From: an uncultured Latescibacterota bacterium | GTDB taxonomy: Bacteria > Latescibacterota > UBA2968 > UBA8231 | Length of the DNA: 64,000 bases | Reading direction: 5' to 3' | Assembly: GCA_951813615.1 (NCBI GenBank) | Contig: OX638377.1 | Span: 558,001-622,000, forward strand | Shown: positions 40,878-49,987 of the stretch, piece by piece | Numbering within the stretch: position 1 is the first letter of the stretch | Layout of the letters: every line of letters begins with the position of its first letter | The notes under the pieces: model-generated | What the model saw: the letters and a program-made list of their open reading frames with translations, nothing else | Databases searched by the model: none | Told to the model about the DNA's origin: nothing | Translations under genes and position numbers: made by a program

Positions 40878-43165
40878 AGCGCCCGTACTTTCGCCATTTC
40901 GGTTTGCATATCGACCAGCCGGCGATAGACGCCGTCCTCCTTATTGAGCAACTCTTCGTGGGTACCGACCTCGGCGACGCGCCCTCTTTCCAACACCAAC
41001 AGTCGGTCGGCGTTTTTGAGCGTCGAGAGCCGGTGGGCGATGGCAAAGGTGGTGCGGCCGGCGACTAGTCGCTCGAGTGCCTCTTGAATCTCGTATTCGG
41101 TCTGGGTATCGACCGAGGCGGTGGCCTCGTCGAGAATGAGGATGCGCGGGTTGCCGATCAGGGCGCGGGCAATGGAGATGCGCTGGCGCTCGCCGCCGGA
41201 GAGCCGACCGCCGCGCTCGCCGACTTGGGTGTCGTAGCCATCGGGAAAATTCATGATGAACTTGTGGGCGTTGGCCGCGCGGGCCGCCTCGATGACCTCT
41301 TGGCGCGTCGCGTCGGGGTGCCCATAGGCGATATTGCTGGCGATGGAGCCTTGGAACAGCAGCGGCTCTTGCAAGACCACGCCAATTTGGCCGCGCAGCG
41401 CCTGCTGTTTAAGCCGGGTGATGGGCTGGCCGTCGATGCGGACTTGGCCGTCGGTGGCGTCGTAGAACCGCGAAATGAGATTGACCAAGGTTGATTTGCC
41501 CGCGCCGCTGGGGCCGACGATGCCGATCATCTCGCCGGGCGTGGTCTTAAAGTGGATGCGGTCGAGGATCCTCGCCGAGCCGTCGTACGTGAAGCTGACG
41601 TTGCGGAACTCTACTTCGCCGGTAAGCTGGCCGGGGTCGATGGCGTCGGGGTCGTCTTGGACTTCGGGCTCGGTGTCGATGATCTCAAAGACGCGCTCGG
41701 CCGTTGTCGCTGCGGTTTCCAACTGCTCGGTGAGGGTGCACAGCGAGCGCACCGGCGCGTAGAACATGACCATGTACGAGATAAAGGCCTGCAAATCGCC
41801 TAAGGTCAGGGTGTTGCCGAGTACCCGATTGCCACCAAACCACCACAGGATGATCGAGCCGACCGAGGTGATAAAGGCGATCGTCGGAATATAATAGGAC
41901 CGCATCTTGAACGAGGTCATCTGCGACTCGCGCAGGTCGATATTGCGCTCGGTGAAGCGCTCGACCTCGCGGTTTTCTTGGGCAAAGGCCTTGACGACCT
42001 TGACGCCGGGGATGGAGTCGGCGAGCATGGCGTTGAGTTCGGCGATGCGACGCCATATCCGGTGGAAAATCCAGTGGATGCGGTTGCGGTAGATGATGGT
42101 GCCGACGATCATGAAAGGGATTGGGATCAGCGACAAAAGCGCCAACTCCCAATTCGTTACAAAGAGCATCGCGCAGATGCCGACGATGGTCAGCCCGTCG
42201 ATGATGATGTCTTGGAAGCCCGAGGTGATAAAGCTGCGCATGCGCTCAGTGTCGCTGGTGACTCGGGTCATGATCCGACCGGTGCTGAGTTTGTTGTAGA
42301 ACGTCAGCGACAGCAATTGCAAATGTTGGAAAATTTGCCTCTGTAAATCGTACACAACGCGCTGGCCGAGCCACCCCAGGGTGTACATCCGCACGCCGCC
42401 GATGATGCCGCGGCCAACATAGATACCGAGCAGGCCGAGTACGACCGACAGCAGGAGTTGGACGCTCTCGGCGGGGGGCGTGGTCGCCTCGCCCTCGGCG
42501 AGGCCCGCGGCCTCGTATTGGACGAGGACCGGAATGATGACATCGTCGATGAGGATGCGGTTGAGTTGGGGCGGCAGCAGGCCGATGACCGTCAGCACAA
42601 TCGTCAGCGTGAACCCGACCAGTGCCTGGGTTTTATAGGGTTTGATATAGGAAAACAACCGCCAGAAGGTCTCGGTCTGGCGCAGACAGTTGGGGCAGAC
42701 TTTGGAGCCGGAACGGAGGGCGAGTCCACAGGTGGGGCAGTGTTCTACTGTTCTGACTGGATCGACATGCAGCGCTCCGTCCTCGCCTGGGTCTTCTTCC
42801 TCGACTAGGCCAGCGCCCTCAATAGCTTGGGGCACGCCGGAGAATTTGTAGTACGCACTCTGCGAAAAGCGCAGCAGCTCGACGGTTTCATCCTCCAGTT
42901 CGACGACGAGCGCACCGCTGCCCACGTAGTTGCGGGTCTGGATGCCTTGCACTTCGTCCAAGCTGAGACGCACGGTCTCGGGCTTATCTGCGCCATTGGG
43001 ATGAAAGACGAGCATCCGCTCGTCGGTGAGGGCAAACCAAGAGTCACCGTACTGCCCATCGGGGCGAATGTCAGCGGCGAGCAGGACGATGAGCAGCTCG
43101 CCGGGTTGCAATTCGCTGCGGATGTGGGGCAATAGGCGTTCGGGTATTGGTTCGACTAGATCCAA
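40874..43165 (-). CDS. ABC exporter with PH-like and zinc-ribbon N-terminal extension
   Basis: 763 residues. Residues 1-115 look like a PH-type beta domain (ALTDERMLVFHPN, VVELEDETVELLRF), followed by a zinc ribbon with Cys143, Cys146, Cys157 and Cys160 (CPTC, CPNC). Then a six-helix exporter core (about 170-490) and an ABC ATPase with GPSGAGKST, LSGGERQRISIARAL, ILDEATASVD and the switch His in AIAHRLS. The N-terminal extension is soluble and suggests regulated or targeted export. It partners with the DUF1854 gene; substrate unknown. Confidence 0.9.
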   Translation of the reverse strand: MDLVEPIPERLLPHIRSELQPGELLIVLLAADIRPDGQYGDSWFALTDERMLVFHPNGADKPETVRLSLDEVQGIQTRNYVGSGALVVELEDETVELLRFSQSAYYKFSGVPQAIEGAGLVEEEDPGEDGALHVDPVRTVEHCPTCGLALRSGSKVCPNCLRQTETFWRLFSYIKPYKTQALVGFTLTIVLTVIGLLPPQLNRILIDDVIIPVLVQYEAAGLAEGEATTPPAESVQLLLSVVLGLLGIYVGRGIIGGVRMYTLGWLGQRVVYDLQRQIFQHLQLLSLTFYNKLSTGRIMTRVTSDTERMRSFITSGFQDIIIDGLTIVGICAMLFVTNWELALLSLIPIPFMIVGTIIYRNRIHWIFHRIWRRIAELNAMLADSIPGVKVVKAFAQENREVERFTERNIDLRESQMTSFKMRSYYIPTIAFITSVGSIILWWFGGNRVLGNTLTLGDLQAFISYMVMFYAPVRSLCTLTEQLETAATTAERVFEIIDTEPEVQDDPDAIDPGQLTGEVEFRNVSFTYDGSARILDRIHFKTTPGEMIGIVGPSGAGKSTLVNLISRFYDATDGQVRIDGQPITRLKQQALRGQIGVVLQEPLLFQGSIASNIAYGHPDATRQEVIEAARAANAHKFIMNFPDGYDTQVGERGGRLSGGERQRISIARALIGNPRILILDEATASVDTQTEYEIQEALERLVAGRTTFAIAHRLSTLKNADRLLVLERGRVAEVGTHEELLNKEDGVYRRLVDMQTEMAKVRAL

Positions 43166-43286
43166 AACGGGCCTATCCTATTGTTTTGTTTAAACCGCGA
43201 TTTGTATTGGGGAGGAGTGAGGCTCCAAGGAAGGGCGAGAGACTAGATGGGCGTCACTGCCTAAAAGTTAAGGGTTTTTATTAAAA

Positions 43287-43319
43287 GGGCAAACTCGGTG
43301 CGGCCAAGCGAGTTTGCCC
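43287..43319 (-). terminator. hairpin with minus-strand T-run upstream of the D-cysteine desulfhydrase gene
   Basis: GGGCAAACTCG (43287-43297) and CGAGTTTGCCC (43309-43319) pair perfectly over 11 bases around an 11-base loop. The T-run is on the minus side (CCCTTTTAATAAAAA), so a terminator would act on minus-strand transcription, although no minus gene ends here. On the plus strand it is a leader hairpin about 60 bases before the gene. Confidence 0.6.
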
Positions 43320-43379
43320 GACGATTGTTTAATAGTTGTATTGATATCGCACGGCAAAGCAAACAAAAAGAGGAAGGCT

Positions 43380-44384
43380 ATGACTATTAGCCGAGAGGAA
43401 CTGAAAGAGCGGTTGGCTCAATTGCCGCGACTGCAGCTAGCGTCCTTGCCCACGCCCTTGGAGGAACTAAAGCGCCTCAGCGCCCACCTAGCCGGCCCGC
43501 AGATTTGGGTCAAGCGCGAGGATTTAACCGGCTTGGCCTTCGGCGGCAACAAGATCCGCGAGTTTGAATACCAGATCGCCCAAGCCGTAGAGCAGGGCTG
43601 CGACGTGCTGGTACACTCGGCTGCGGCCCAGTCGAATCAATCGCGGCAGACGGCCGCGGTGGCCGCAAAATTGGGGCTGTCTGCGGTAGTCGTCGGCCGC
43701 GAAGATGCGCACGCACAGACGCAGGGGAACCTGCTGTTGACTCGCCTCTTTGGCGCGGAGGTGGACCTGCCAGCACCCGAAGAGCAGGCGCGGGCCGTGG
43801 CTAAGAAAATGGCCGCGCTGAGCGAAGCTGGCCACCGCCCCTTCCACACCAGCTCGGACGCGCGCATCTTCCGCAGTGTAGCGTACGTCGATGGGGCGTT
43901 AGAGCTCTTGGCTCAATGCGAGGAACAGGGCGTTGAGCCAGCGGCGATCTACCTGTGCTCGGGGGCTCATACGCACGTAGGCATGGTGGTGGCGTTCAAG
44001 GCGCTGGGTATCGATATGCGGGTGGTGGGCATCAGCCCCTCGCCGCGCGACGACCAGCAGGCGGCAGAGGGGCATCTCGCGCTGGGGCGGGAATGTGCCG
44101 AAGTGTTAGGGCTAGACCTCTCGCTGCAGGCGGAGGATTTCGAGAGCTACGCCGCGTTTGTCGGCCCGGACTACGGTGTAGTCACGCCAGAGAGCCGCGA
44201 AGCCCTGCACCTGTTGGCGCAGCAGGAAGGACTGTTGCTCGATCCGTCCTACACCAGCAAGGCCATGGCCGGGCTCTTGGCGCACGTGCGCGCCGGTTGG
44301 TGGCGTCCCGAGCAGAGCCTTATCTTTGTCCATACCGGCGGCACGCCCGCACTTTTTGCGTACGCCAAAGACTTGGGCTATTGA
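43380..44384 (+). CDS. D-cysteine desulfhydrase / ACC deaminase family PLP enzyme
   Basis: A 334-residue fold-type II PLP enzyme, which breaks D-cysteine or similar amino acids to pyruvate, ammonia and H2S. The Schiff-base Lys is in FGGNKIREFEY. The phosphate and substrate region reads AQSNQSRQTA, where characterised members have QSNH, so a His to Gln change sits at the active site. HTGGTPALF near the end is typical. Start ATG 43380 follows AGAGGAAGG. Specificity is therefore uncertain. Confidence 0.85.
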   Translation: MTISREELKERLAQLPRLQLASLPTPLEELKRLSAHLAGPQIWVKREDLTGLAFGGNKIREFEYQIAQAVEQGCDVLVHSAAAQSNQSRQTAAVAAKLGLSAVVVGREDAHAQTQGNLLLTRLFGAEVDLPAPEEQARAVAKKMAALSEAGHRPFHTSSDARIFRSVAYVDGALELLAQCEEQGVEPAAIYLCSGAHTHVGMVVAFKALGIDMRVVGISPSPRDDQQAAEGHLALGRECAEVLGLDLSLQAEDFESYAAFVGPDYGVVTPESREALHLLAQQEGLLLDPSYTSKAMAGLLAHVRAGWWRPEQSLIFVHTGGTPALFAYAKDLGY

Positions 44385-44387
44385 CTA

Positions 44388-44684
44388 ATGCATAATCCTC
44401 CACATCCAGGTGGAATCGTACGACGGCAGTGTCTTCAACCGCTTGGTCTGTCTGTGACGAGGGCGGCGGAAGGTCTGGGCGTAACTCGTCAGGCACTGTC
44501 CGATCTCGTAAACGAGAGGAGGGGCATCTCGACCGAGATGGCCATTCGCCTGTCCAAGGCGTTCGGCTCCACGCCGGAGACTTGGCTCGGAATGCAGATG
44601 GCCTACGATCTCTGGCAGGCCCGCGAACGCACCGAGCAGATTGAGATCGAAATGTTTGAGATGCCAGCGGCGACGGGCCGCTAG
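44388..44684 (+). CDS. HigA-type XRE-family transcriptional regulator, no toxin partner
   Basis: A 98-residue protein of the HigA antitoxin family: HPGGIVRRQCLQPLGLSVTRAAEGLG, read in parts, then a helix-turn-helix GVTRQALSDLVNERRGIS and the tail TPETWLGMQMAYDLWQA. It starts three bases after the desulfhydrase gene. There is no HigB-like ORF upstream; the gene downstream is not HigB-like either. It may regulate the preceding gene or be an antitoxin relic. Confidence 0.8.
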   Translation: MHNPPHPGGIVRRQCLQPLGLSVTRAAEGLGVTRQALSDLVNERRGISTEMAIRLSKAFGSTPETWLGMQMAYDLWQARERTEQIEIEMFEMPAATGR

Positions 44685-44717
44685 GGTATAGGAACTCCAC
44701 AGAAAGAGGTTTGTATC

Positions 44718-44903
44718 ATGTCCAACAATCAGCAATATGAAGTGAACATCCGCGAAGTGCAACGCAGCTTATACGGCCTTATGAACAGCATAGCGTCGGA
44801 TAATCTAGGGGATAAGGACGACTGTTTAGAAAATCTTAGGAGCGCTGTAAACTTTCTTGGCTATGCGATAGATTCGCTAAAAGAGAACGACGACGATTAC
44901 TAG
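44718..44903 (+). CDS. hypothetical small acidic protein
   Basis: 61 residues, not recognised. Lower GC than its neighbours, soluble and predicted helical (YGLMNSIASDNLGDKDDCLENL), ending in an acidic EENDDDY-type tail. AGAGG lies about nine bases before ATG 44718, which supports translation. It follows the HigA-type gene by 33 bases and precedes glcD by 6, so it may be cotranscribed. It does not resemble a HigB toxin. Confidence 0.65.
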   Translation: MSNNQQYEVNIREVQRSLYGLMNSIASDNLGDKDDCLENLRSAVNFLGYAIDSLKENDDDY

Positions 44904-44909
44904 TTACTG

Positions 44910-46397
44910 ATGCAACTTCCCACACCTGACCCCACTCGCTTCAAGCGGCGCAAAGCCCTCATCGGCCACCTGCGCGAGCACTTGTGCACCGATCAGATTA
45001 TTCACCGCCGAGAGGACGTAGTCGCCTATGAATGCGACGGCCTGTCGGCGTATCGCCAGCGGCCCATGCTGGTCGCCCTACCGGATAATACAAAGCAGGT
45101 CGCGGCCGTACTCCGGTCGTGCTCCCAACTTGACATTCCCATCGTCCCTTGGGGTGCCGGCACAGGGCTTTCGGGGGGTGCCCTGCCGAGAGAAGATGGA
45201 GTAGTGTTGAGCACGGCGCGGATGAGATCGATTCTCGATATCGATTTGGAAAACCGCACGGTGACTGTGCAGCCGGGCGTGACCAACCGCGCCGTGACCG
45301 AAGCCGTGGAGCAGAGCGGCTTCTACTACGCGCCCGATCCTTCGAGCCAGATCGCCTGCTCGATCGGCGGCAATATCGCCGAAAATTCGGGCGGGGTACA
45401 CTGCCTCAAGTACGGCACGACGACCAACAACCTCCTCGGCTTGGAGGTGGTGTTGGCCGATGGCGAGGTCGTGCGGGTTGGCGGTAAGGGCATGGACCAA
45501 GCGGGTTACGACTTGCTCGGGCTGCTGACGGGTTCAGAAGGGCTGTTGGCCATTACCACAGAAGCCACGTTGCGGATCTTGCCCAAGCCAGAAGTGGCAC
45601 AGGCCGTGATGGCGGTGTACGATTCGGTCGCCGCAGCCGGACAGGCGGTGGCCGAGATCATCGCCGCGGGCATGGTGCCGGCTGGCATGGAAATCATGGA
45701 TCAGCTATCTGTGGAAGCGGTTGAGGGTTTTGTCGGCGCGGGCTATCCACTTGGGGTCGCGGCGCTTTTGCTGGTCGAATTGGACGGGCCGCGAAGCGAG
45801 GTCGAGTGCCAAAGCCGCGTGCTGGAATCGCTCTTGCGGCAGACTGGTGCGACCGAGCTTTCCCGCGCCACAACCGAGGACGAGCGGCAGAAGCTGTGGG
45901 CTGGCCGCAAAGCGGCTTTCCCAGCGATGGGCCGGATTAGTCCCGACTACTACTGCATGGACGGGACCATTCCGCGCGGTGCGCTGCCTCAGGTGCTAGA
46001 GAAAATCAGCGAGCTGTCGGCCGCGTATGGCCTGCGGGTGGCCAACGTGTTCCACGCGGGCGATGGCAACCTGCATCCGCTCGTGCTGTACGACAGCAAT
46101 GTCGAGGGCGATCTGGAAAAGGCCGAGTCGCTAGGGGCCGAGATCCTGAAGCTCTGCGTCGAAGTGGGGGGCGTATTGAGTGGGGAGCACGGGATTGGCA
46201 TTGAAAAGCGGGATTTAATGCCGTGCATGTTTAAGGACGAGGATTTGGACGCCCAAGAGAGAGTCAAGGCAGAGTTTGATCCGCAGCAGGTATTGAATCC
46301 GGGCAAGGTGTTCCCCACCTTGCGGCGGTGCGCCGAGGGCGGAGCCATGCACGTGCATCGAGGCGAGGAAAAGTTCCCAGAGTTGGAACGGTTCTAA
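44910..46397 (+). CDS. glcD: FAD-linked oxidase, glycolate oxidase subunit D / D-lactate dehydrogenase type
   Basis: A 495-residue FAD enzyme of the vanillyl-alcohol-oxidase fold. The FAD site shows PWGAGTGLSGGALP and SSQIACSIGGNIAENSGGV (in parts), and the C-terminal half has HAGDGNLHPLVLYD and SGEHGIGIEKRDLMP. It oxidises glycolate or D-2-hydroxyacids to the oxo acid and passes electrons on; no GlcE or GlcF partners are present, so a single-subunit D-2-hydroxyacid dehydrogenase is possible. Confidence 0.88.
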   Translation: MQLPTPDPTRFKRRKALIGHLREHLCTDQIIHRREDVVAYECDGLSAYRQRPMLVALPDNTKQVAAVLRSCSQLDIPIVPWGAGTGLSGGALPREDGVVLSTARMRSILDIDLENRTVTVQPGVTNRAVTEAVEQSGFYYAPDPSSQIACSIGGNIAENSGGVHCLKYGTTTNNLLGLEVVLADGEVVRVGGKGMDQAGYDLLGLLTGSEGLLAITTEATLRILPKPEVAQAVMAVYDSVAAAGQAVAEIIAAGMVPAGMEIMDQLSVEAVEGFVGAGYPLGVAALLLVELDGPRSEVECQSRVLESLLRQTGATELSRATTEDERQKLWAGRKAAFPAMGRISPDYYCMDGTIPRGALPQVLEKISELSAAYGLRVANVFHAGDGNLHPLVLYDSNVEGDLEKAESLGAEILKLCVEVGGVLSGEHGIGIEKRDLMPCMFKDEDLDAQERVKAEFDPQQVLNPGKVFPTLRRCAEGGAMHVHRGEEKFPELERF

Positions 46398-46450
46398 GGC
46401 GGCGAGCGCGCCGCCAATTGCAGACGCAAAATTTACGGAGGAGGCGATGC

Positions 46451-47179
46451 ATGGCTACGGCCTTTGCTCTAGTGGGCGACCGCTATCACACGTCTGATTA
46501 CATCCGCACGGCTTTGGGCCGCACCTTGGTTCAAGGCATGGGATTGTCCATTGACTTTACCGACGAGCTCTCCCTGCTCAACGCCCAACATCTGTCGAGC
46601 TATCGGCTGCTGATCGTCTTCCGCGACGGCATGATCTGGCCCAATGGCTACGGCGTAGAGGCCGCGTCCGTCAGCGAGCCGCCCGTCCAGGCGGAAAAAT
46701 CCCGCCCCGTGCAGTGGATTACCGAGGCTCAGGGCCGCGCCGTGCGAAGCTTTGTCGAGGCGGGCGGAGCGGCTCTTTTCTATCACAATTCCACGTACAT
46801 CGCCCCAGGCAGTAGCGACTTCCGCCACGTGCTAGGCGCTGCTACGCAAGGGCACCCGCCGGTGCGCCCCTACCGCGTCCACATCACGCGCACAGACCAC
46901 CCCATAACGCGCGGCGTGGAGGACTTTGTCGTCGAGGACGAGCAGCACTTCATGCACTACGACAAGGACCCAGCCCACGTCTTGGCCGTCAGCGTCAACG
47001 ACGACGGGCACACTTGGCAGGACTTGGGCACTACGTGCGAAGCGGCTTGGGCGTACGATTACGGCGCGGGCCGCGTGTGCTATTTATCGCCGGGACACAC
47101 CATCCCCGCGCTGTGGAACCCGGCCTACGAGAAGTTGCAGCAAAACGCCGTGCGCTGGCTGCTACGCGACGACTTGTAG
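46451..47179 (+). CDS. ThuA domain protein
   Basis: A 242-residue glutamine-amidotransferase-like fold of the trehalose-utilisation (ThuA) group. ALVGDRYHTSDYIR begins it; AGGAALFYHNST, RTDHPITRGVEDF and DEQHFMHY follow. Start ATG 46451 has GGAGGAGG about seven bases ahead. ThuA proteins join sugar-oxidising gene sets, but the biochemical role is unresolved. It ends three bases before the stop of recD2. Confidence 0.85.
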   Translation: MATAFALVGDRYHTSDYIRTALGRTLVQGMGLSIDFTDELSLLNAQHLSSYRLLIVFRDGMIWPNGYGVEAASVSEPPVQAEKSRPVQWITEAQGRAVRSFVEAGGAALFYHNSTYIAPGSSDFRHVLGAATQGHPPVRPYRVHITRTDHPITRGVEDFVVEDEQHFMHYDKDPAHVLAVSVNDDGHTWQDLGTTCEAAWAYDYGAGRVCYLSPGHTIPALWNPAYEKLQQNAVRWLLRDDL

Positions 47180-47182
47180 GAA

Positions 47183-49357
47183 TCAATCACTCGGCAGGGC
47201 TGATTCTACTGGGATGGCTTGTCCCGCTTCCAGCACCGCGCCAACTTCGCCGCGCAGCCGATCTTTGAGCGTAGTGTAACGCCGAGCGACCTTGTCGTTG
47301 GCAATGGCCAGTTTGAGTGCCTTGGAGGTACCGACGATGACAATCATTTGCTTGGCGCGGGTAATCGCCGTGTAGAGCAGGTTGCGCTGGAGCATCACGT
47401 AGTGCTGCGTCGTCAGCGGCAGCACCACCACGGGAAATTCCGACCCCTGAGAGCGGTGGATGCTGATGGCGTAGGCGAGGGTTAGCTGGTCGAGATCGGC
47501 CTGATCGTATTCTAGGGTGTAGTCAAAGCGCACGTAGAGCACTTGCTTTTCCGCGTCGAGCCGCTCGATTGTGCCGATGTCGCCGTTAAAAACGCCCTTG
47601 TCGTAGTTGTTTTTGACCTGCATGACCTTGTCGCCCACCCGGAACTCGGCTCCGCGATGGCTATGCACTTGGCCGTGCGGATTGAGGCGCTGTTGCAGCC
47701 GCTGGTTGAGATTGAGCGCGCCGGTCTCGCCGCGGTACATGGGCGCAAGCACTTGGATGTCGTTGCGCTGATCCCATCCTCGATAGCTAGGCAGCCGCGT
47801 GGTGCACAACTCCTCCACCTGCTCGACCACCCGCTCTGGGTCGCCTTCTTGGATGAAGTAGAAATCCGCGTCTGCTTGGTTCTCGACGATGGGCATTTCG
47901 CCGCTGTTGATGCGGTGCGCGTTGCGAATGATGTGGCTTTTTTGGGCTTGGCGAAAAATCTGCGTCAGGCGCACCACTGGGACTTCGGTGGAGTCGATGA
48001 TGTCGCGGAGCACATTGCCCGGCCCCACCGAAGGCAACTGGTCGATGTCGCCGACTAGCACCAGCCGAGCATGGTCGGGCAGGGCGCGCAGGAGCGCGTT
48101 GAGCAGCACCACGTCGATCATGGAAGCCTCATCGACGATCAGCGCGTCGACTTCGAGGCGGTCGTCGTAGCCCTTTTTGAATTGCCGCTCGCCCGGCTGA
48201 AATCCCAGCAGCCGATGAATGGTCTTGGCCTCGCGCCCGCTGGCCTCGCTCAGCCGCTTGGCGGCGCGGCCCGTAGGCGAACACAGAGCGACCTTGAGAC
48301 CACCTGCCTCCAAAAGGCGCAAGATGCGCCGCGTGACCGTGGTCTTGCCGGTACCCGGCCCGCCGGTCAGCACCAGCACCTTGCTGGTGGCGACTAGCTC
48401 CACGGCCTCTTTTTGTGCCGGAGCCAATTCCAACCCGTCTTCGGCTTCTGCGGGCACGGCCAATTCTTCGGCTGGTGCTTGCAAAAGTCGCTTTAGCGAT
48501 GATGCGGCACCCACTTCGGCGCGGTGGAGCGGCGGCAGGTAGTAGTGCAGGTCTTCGGTGACCACGCCGTCGTTGGCGCGCAGGGCATCTAGTGCCTGCG
48601 GCAACAGCTCGGCATTGATCTCTAAAATCTCGACGGACCGCTCCATCATTTCGACGGCCGGCAGATACACGTGCCCCTCGTCGGCTGCTTCGGAGAGCAG
48701 GTAGCGGATGCCGGCCTGTACGCGTGCGGGTGCGTCGCGCTCCATTCCCAAGCGCTGAGCAATGCGGTCGGCGATGCGGAAACCGATTCCATCCACATCG
48801 CGCTCTAGGCGATAGGGATCGCTGCGCACCTTTTGGATGGCCTCCTGGCCGTAGGTCTTGAAAATTTTTACCGCGTAGCCGGTGGTAATCCCGTGCGACT
48901 GCAAAAAGACCATCACGTCCTTGATTTGCCGCTGCTCGTCCCAAGCTTCGGCAATCAGTTCGACCTTCTTTTTGCCCAGCTTAGGCACTTCCGCTAGCCG
49001 CTGGGGATCTTCGTCGATGATGTCGAGCGTTTCCTCGCCAAAGTGCTCGACGATGCGCTTGGCCGACCTCGGCCCGATGCCTTTGATTAGACCAGATCCG
49101 AGGTACTTTTGCATGCCTTCGAGGGTCGAGGGATAAACGGCCTTATAGTGCTCTACCTTGAGTTGTTTGCCGTATTTGGGATGATTGGCCCACACGCCTT
49201 CGACTTCGACGTTCTCGCCCACCTGGATGGAGGCAAGCGTCCCCACAATTGCGATCCGCTCGCGTTGGCCCTCGACGGCTAAGCGCGCAATGGTATAGCC
49301 GTTTTCCGGGTTGTGGTAGGTCAGGCGATCTATAAAGCCCTTATACGATTGGTTCAT
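47183..49357 (-). CDS. recD2: RecD2-type ATP-dependent DNA helicase
   Basis: Superfamily 1B 5'-3' helicase of 724 residues. It has an N-terminal beta-barrel (GFIDRLTYHNPENGYTIARL), helix-hairpin-helix motifs around GIGPRSAKRIVEHFG and LGKKKVELIAEAW, Walker A LTGGPGTGKTT (about residue 335), Walker B LIVDEASMIDV, and a C-terminal helicase part with AYAISIHRSQGSEFPVV. Without RecBC it acts in DNA repair or fork protection. It is the last gene of the seven-gene minus-strand run. Confidence 0.94.
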   Translation of the reverse strand: MNQSYKGFIDRLTYHNPENGYTIARLAVEGQRERIAIVGTLASIQVGENVEVEGVWANHPKYGKQLKVEHYKAVYPSTLEGMQKYLGSGLIKGIGPRSAKRIVEHFGEETLDIIDEDPQRLAEVPKLGKKKVELIAEAWDEQRQIKDVMVFLQSHGITTGYAVKIFKTYGQEAIQKVRSDPYRLERDVDGIGFRIADRIAQRLGMERDAPARVQAGIRYLLSEAADEGHVYLPAVEMMERSVEILEINAELLPQALDALRANDGVVTEDLHYYLPPLHRAEVGAASSLKRLLQAPAEELAVPAEAEDGLELAPAQKEAVELVATSKVLVLTGGPGTGKTTVTRRILRLLEAGGLKVALCSPTGRAAKRLSEASGREAKTIHRLLGFQPGERQFKKGYDDRLEVDALIVDEASMIDVVLLNALLRALPDHARLVLVGDIDQLPSVGPGNVLRDIIDSTEVPVVRLTQIFRQAQKSHIIRNAHRINSGEMPIVENQADADFYFIQEGDPERVVEQVEELCTTRLPSYRGWDQRNDIQVLAPMYRGETGALNLNQRLQQRLNPHGQVHSHRGAEFRVGDKVMQVKNNYDKGVFNGDIGTIERLDAEKQVLYVRFDYTLEYDQADLDQLTLAYAISIHRSQGSEFPVVVLPLTTQHYVMLQRNLLYTAITRAKQMIVIVGTSKALKLAIANDKVARRYTTLKDRLRGEVGAVLEAGQAIPVESALPSD

Positions 49358-49366
49358 GTGCCGTGC

Positions 49367-49987
49367 TCACCGTAGGAAGGCACTGTACAGGAGGGCCGTA
49401 CTCCCCGCGCCTAGTGCGCCGCCCGCGCCGATCTGCATGGGGGTATGCGCCTGCAAGTAAAGCCGCGCCCAAGCGACAGCGGGCCAACTCAGCAAAAAGG
49501 GCCACGCCGCGCTGCCGACGCTGATCAACAATACACAGGTTGCCCCTCCGACACCAGCCGCGTGAATGCTGATCTTATAGGAGCGATTGATCCACCAGAC
49601 TAAGAGCGTGTTGACGATGCAGGACACAGCCGTGATCAGCATCAGGGGCGGAGCACCGATCCCGTAGAGGGCCGCACTCCCCAAAGCGTAGCAAAGGGCG
49701 CCCAGTAAGAGCAGGGTAGCACGCTTGTTGCGGTCGTCTGTATAGGCTTTGTCGAGATAGCCCGAGCGCACCAAGTGCCAGAGTAGTAACCCGGGTACCA
49801 CAGCGAAGGTGCCGATCGCCACCGCGCCGGCGAGCCAGTCGCCGAGCACGTGCGCTTGGACGCCGAAGACCAACAGCGCCAACAGCGCGGGATTGAGCAA
49901 GTGGGAGAAAAAGCGTGCGACCTCGTGCGGGTGCAGACGAAAACAGGGACGAGCTAATTGCTCGCCCCTGTTTGTTTCTTTTGCCAT
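49367..49987 (-). CDS. PAP2-like membrane protein (phosphatase motifs partly degenerate)
   Basis: 206 residues with about six helices. The phosphatidate-phosphatase pattern is visible but altered: DKAYTDDRNKRATL for K..R.P, SIHAAG for PSGH, and ARLYLQAHTPMQIGAGG for SR..H...D with Gln at the final Asp. Activity is therefore uncertain; it may act on isoprenoid or phospholipid pyrophosphates. The start overlaps the PqqD-like gene by 34 bases. Confidence 0.7.
   Translation of the reverse strand: MAKETNRGEQLARPCFRLHPHEVARFFSHLLNPALLALLVFGVQAHVLGDWLAGAVAIGTFAVVPGLLLWHLVRSGYLDKAYTDDRNKRATLLLLGALCYALGSAALYGIGAPPLMLITAVSCIVNTLLVWWINRSYKISIHAAGVGGATCVLLISVGSAAWPFLLSWPAVAWARLYLQAHTPMQIGAGGALGAGSTALLYSAFLR

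Noticed and set aside
44718..44903. HigB toxin next to the HigA-type gene
   Set aside because: The 61-residue protein lacks the RelE-type toxin pattern; no other candidate exists on either side.
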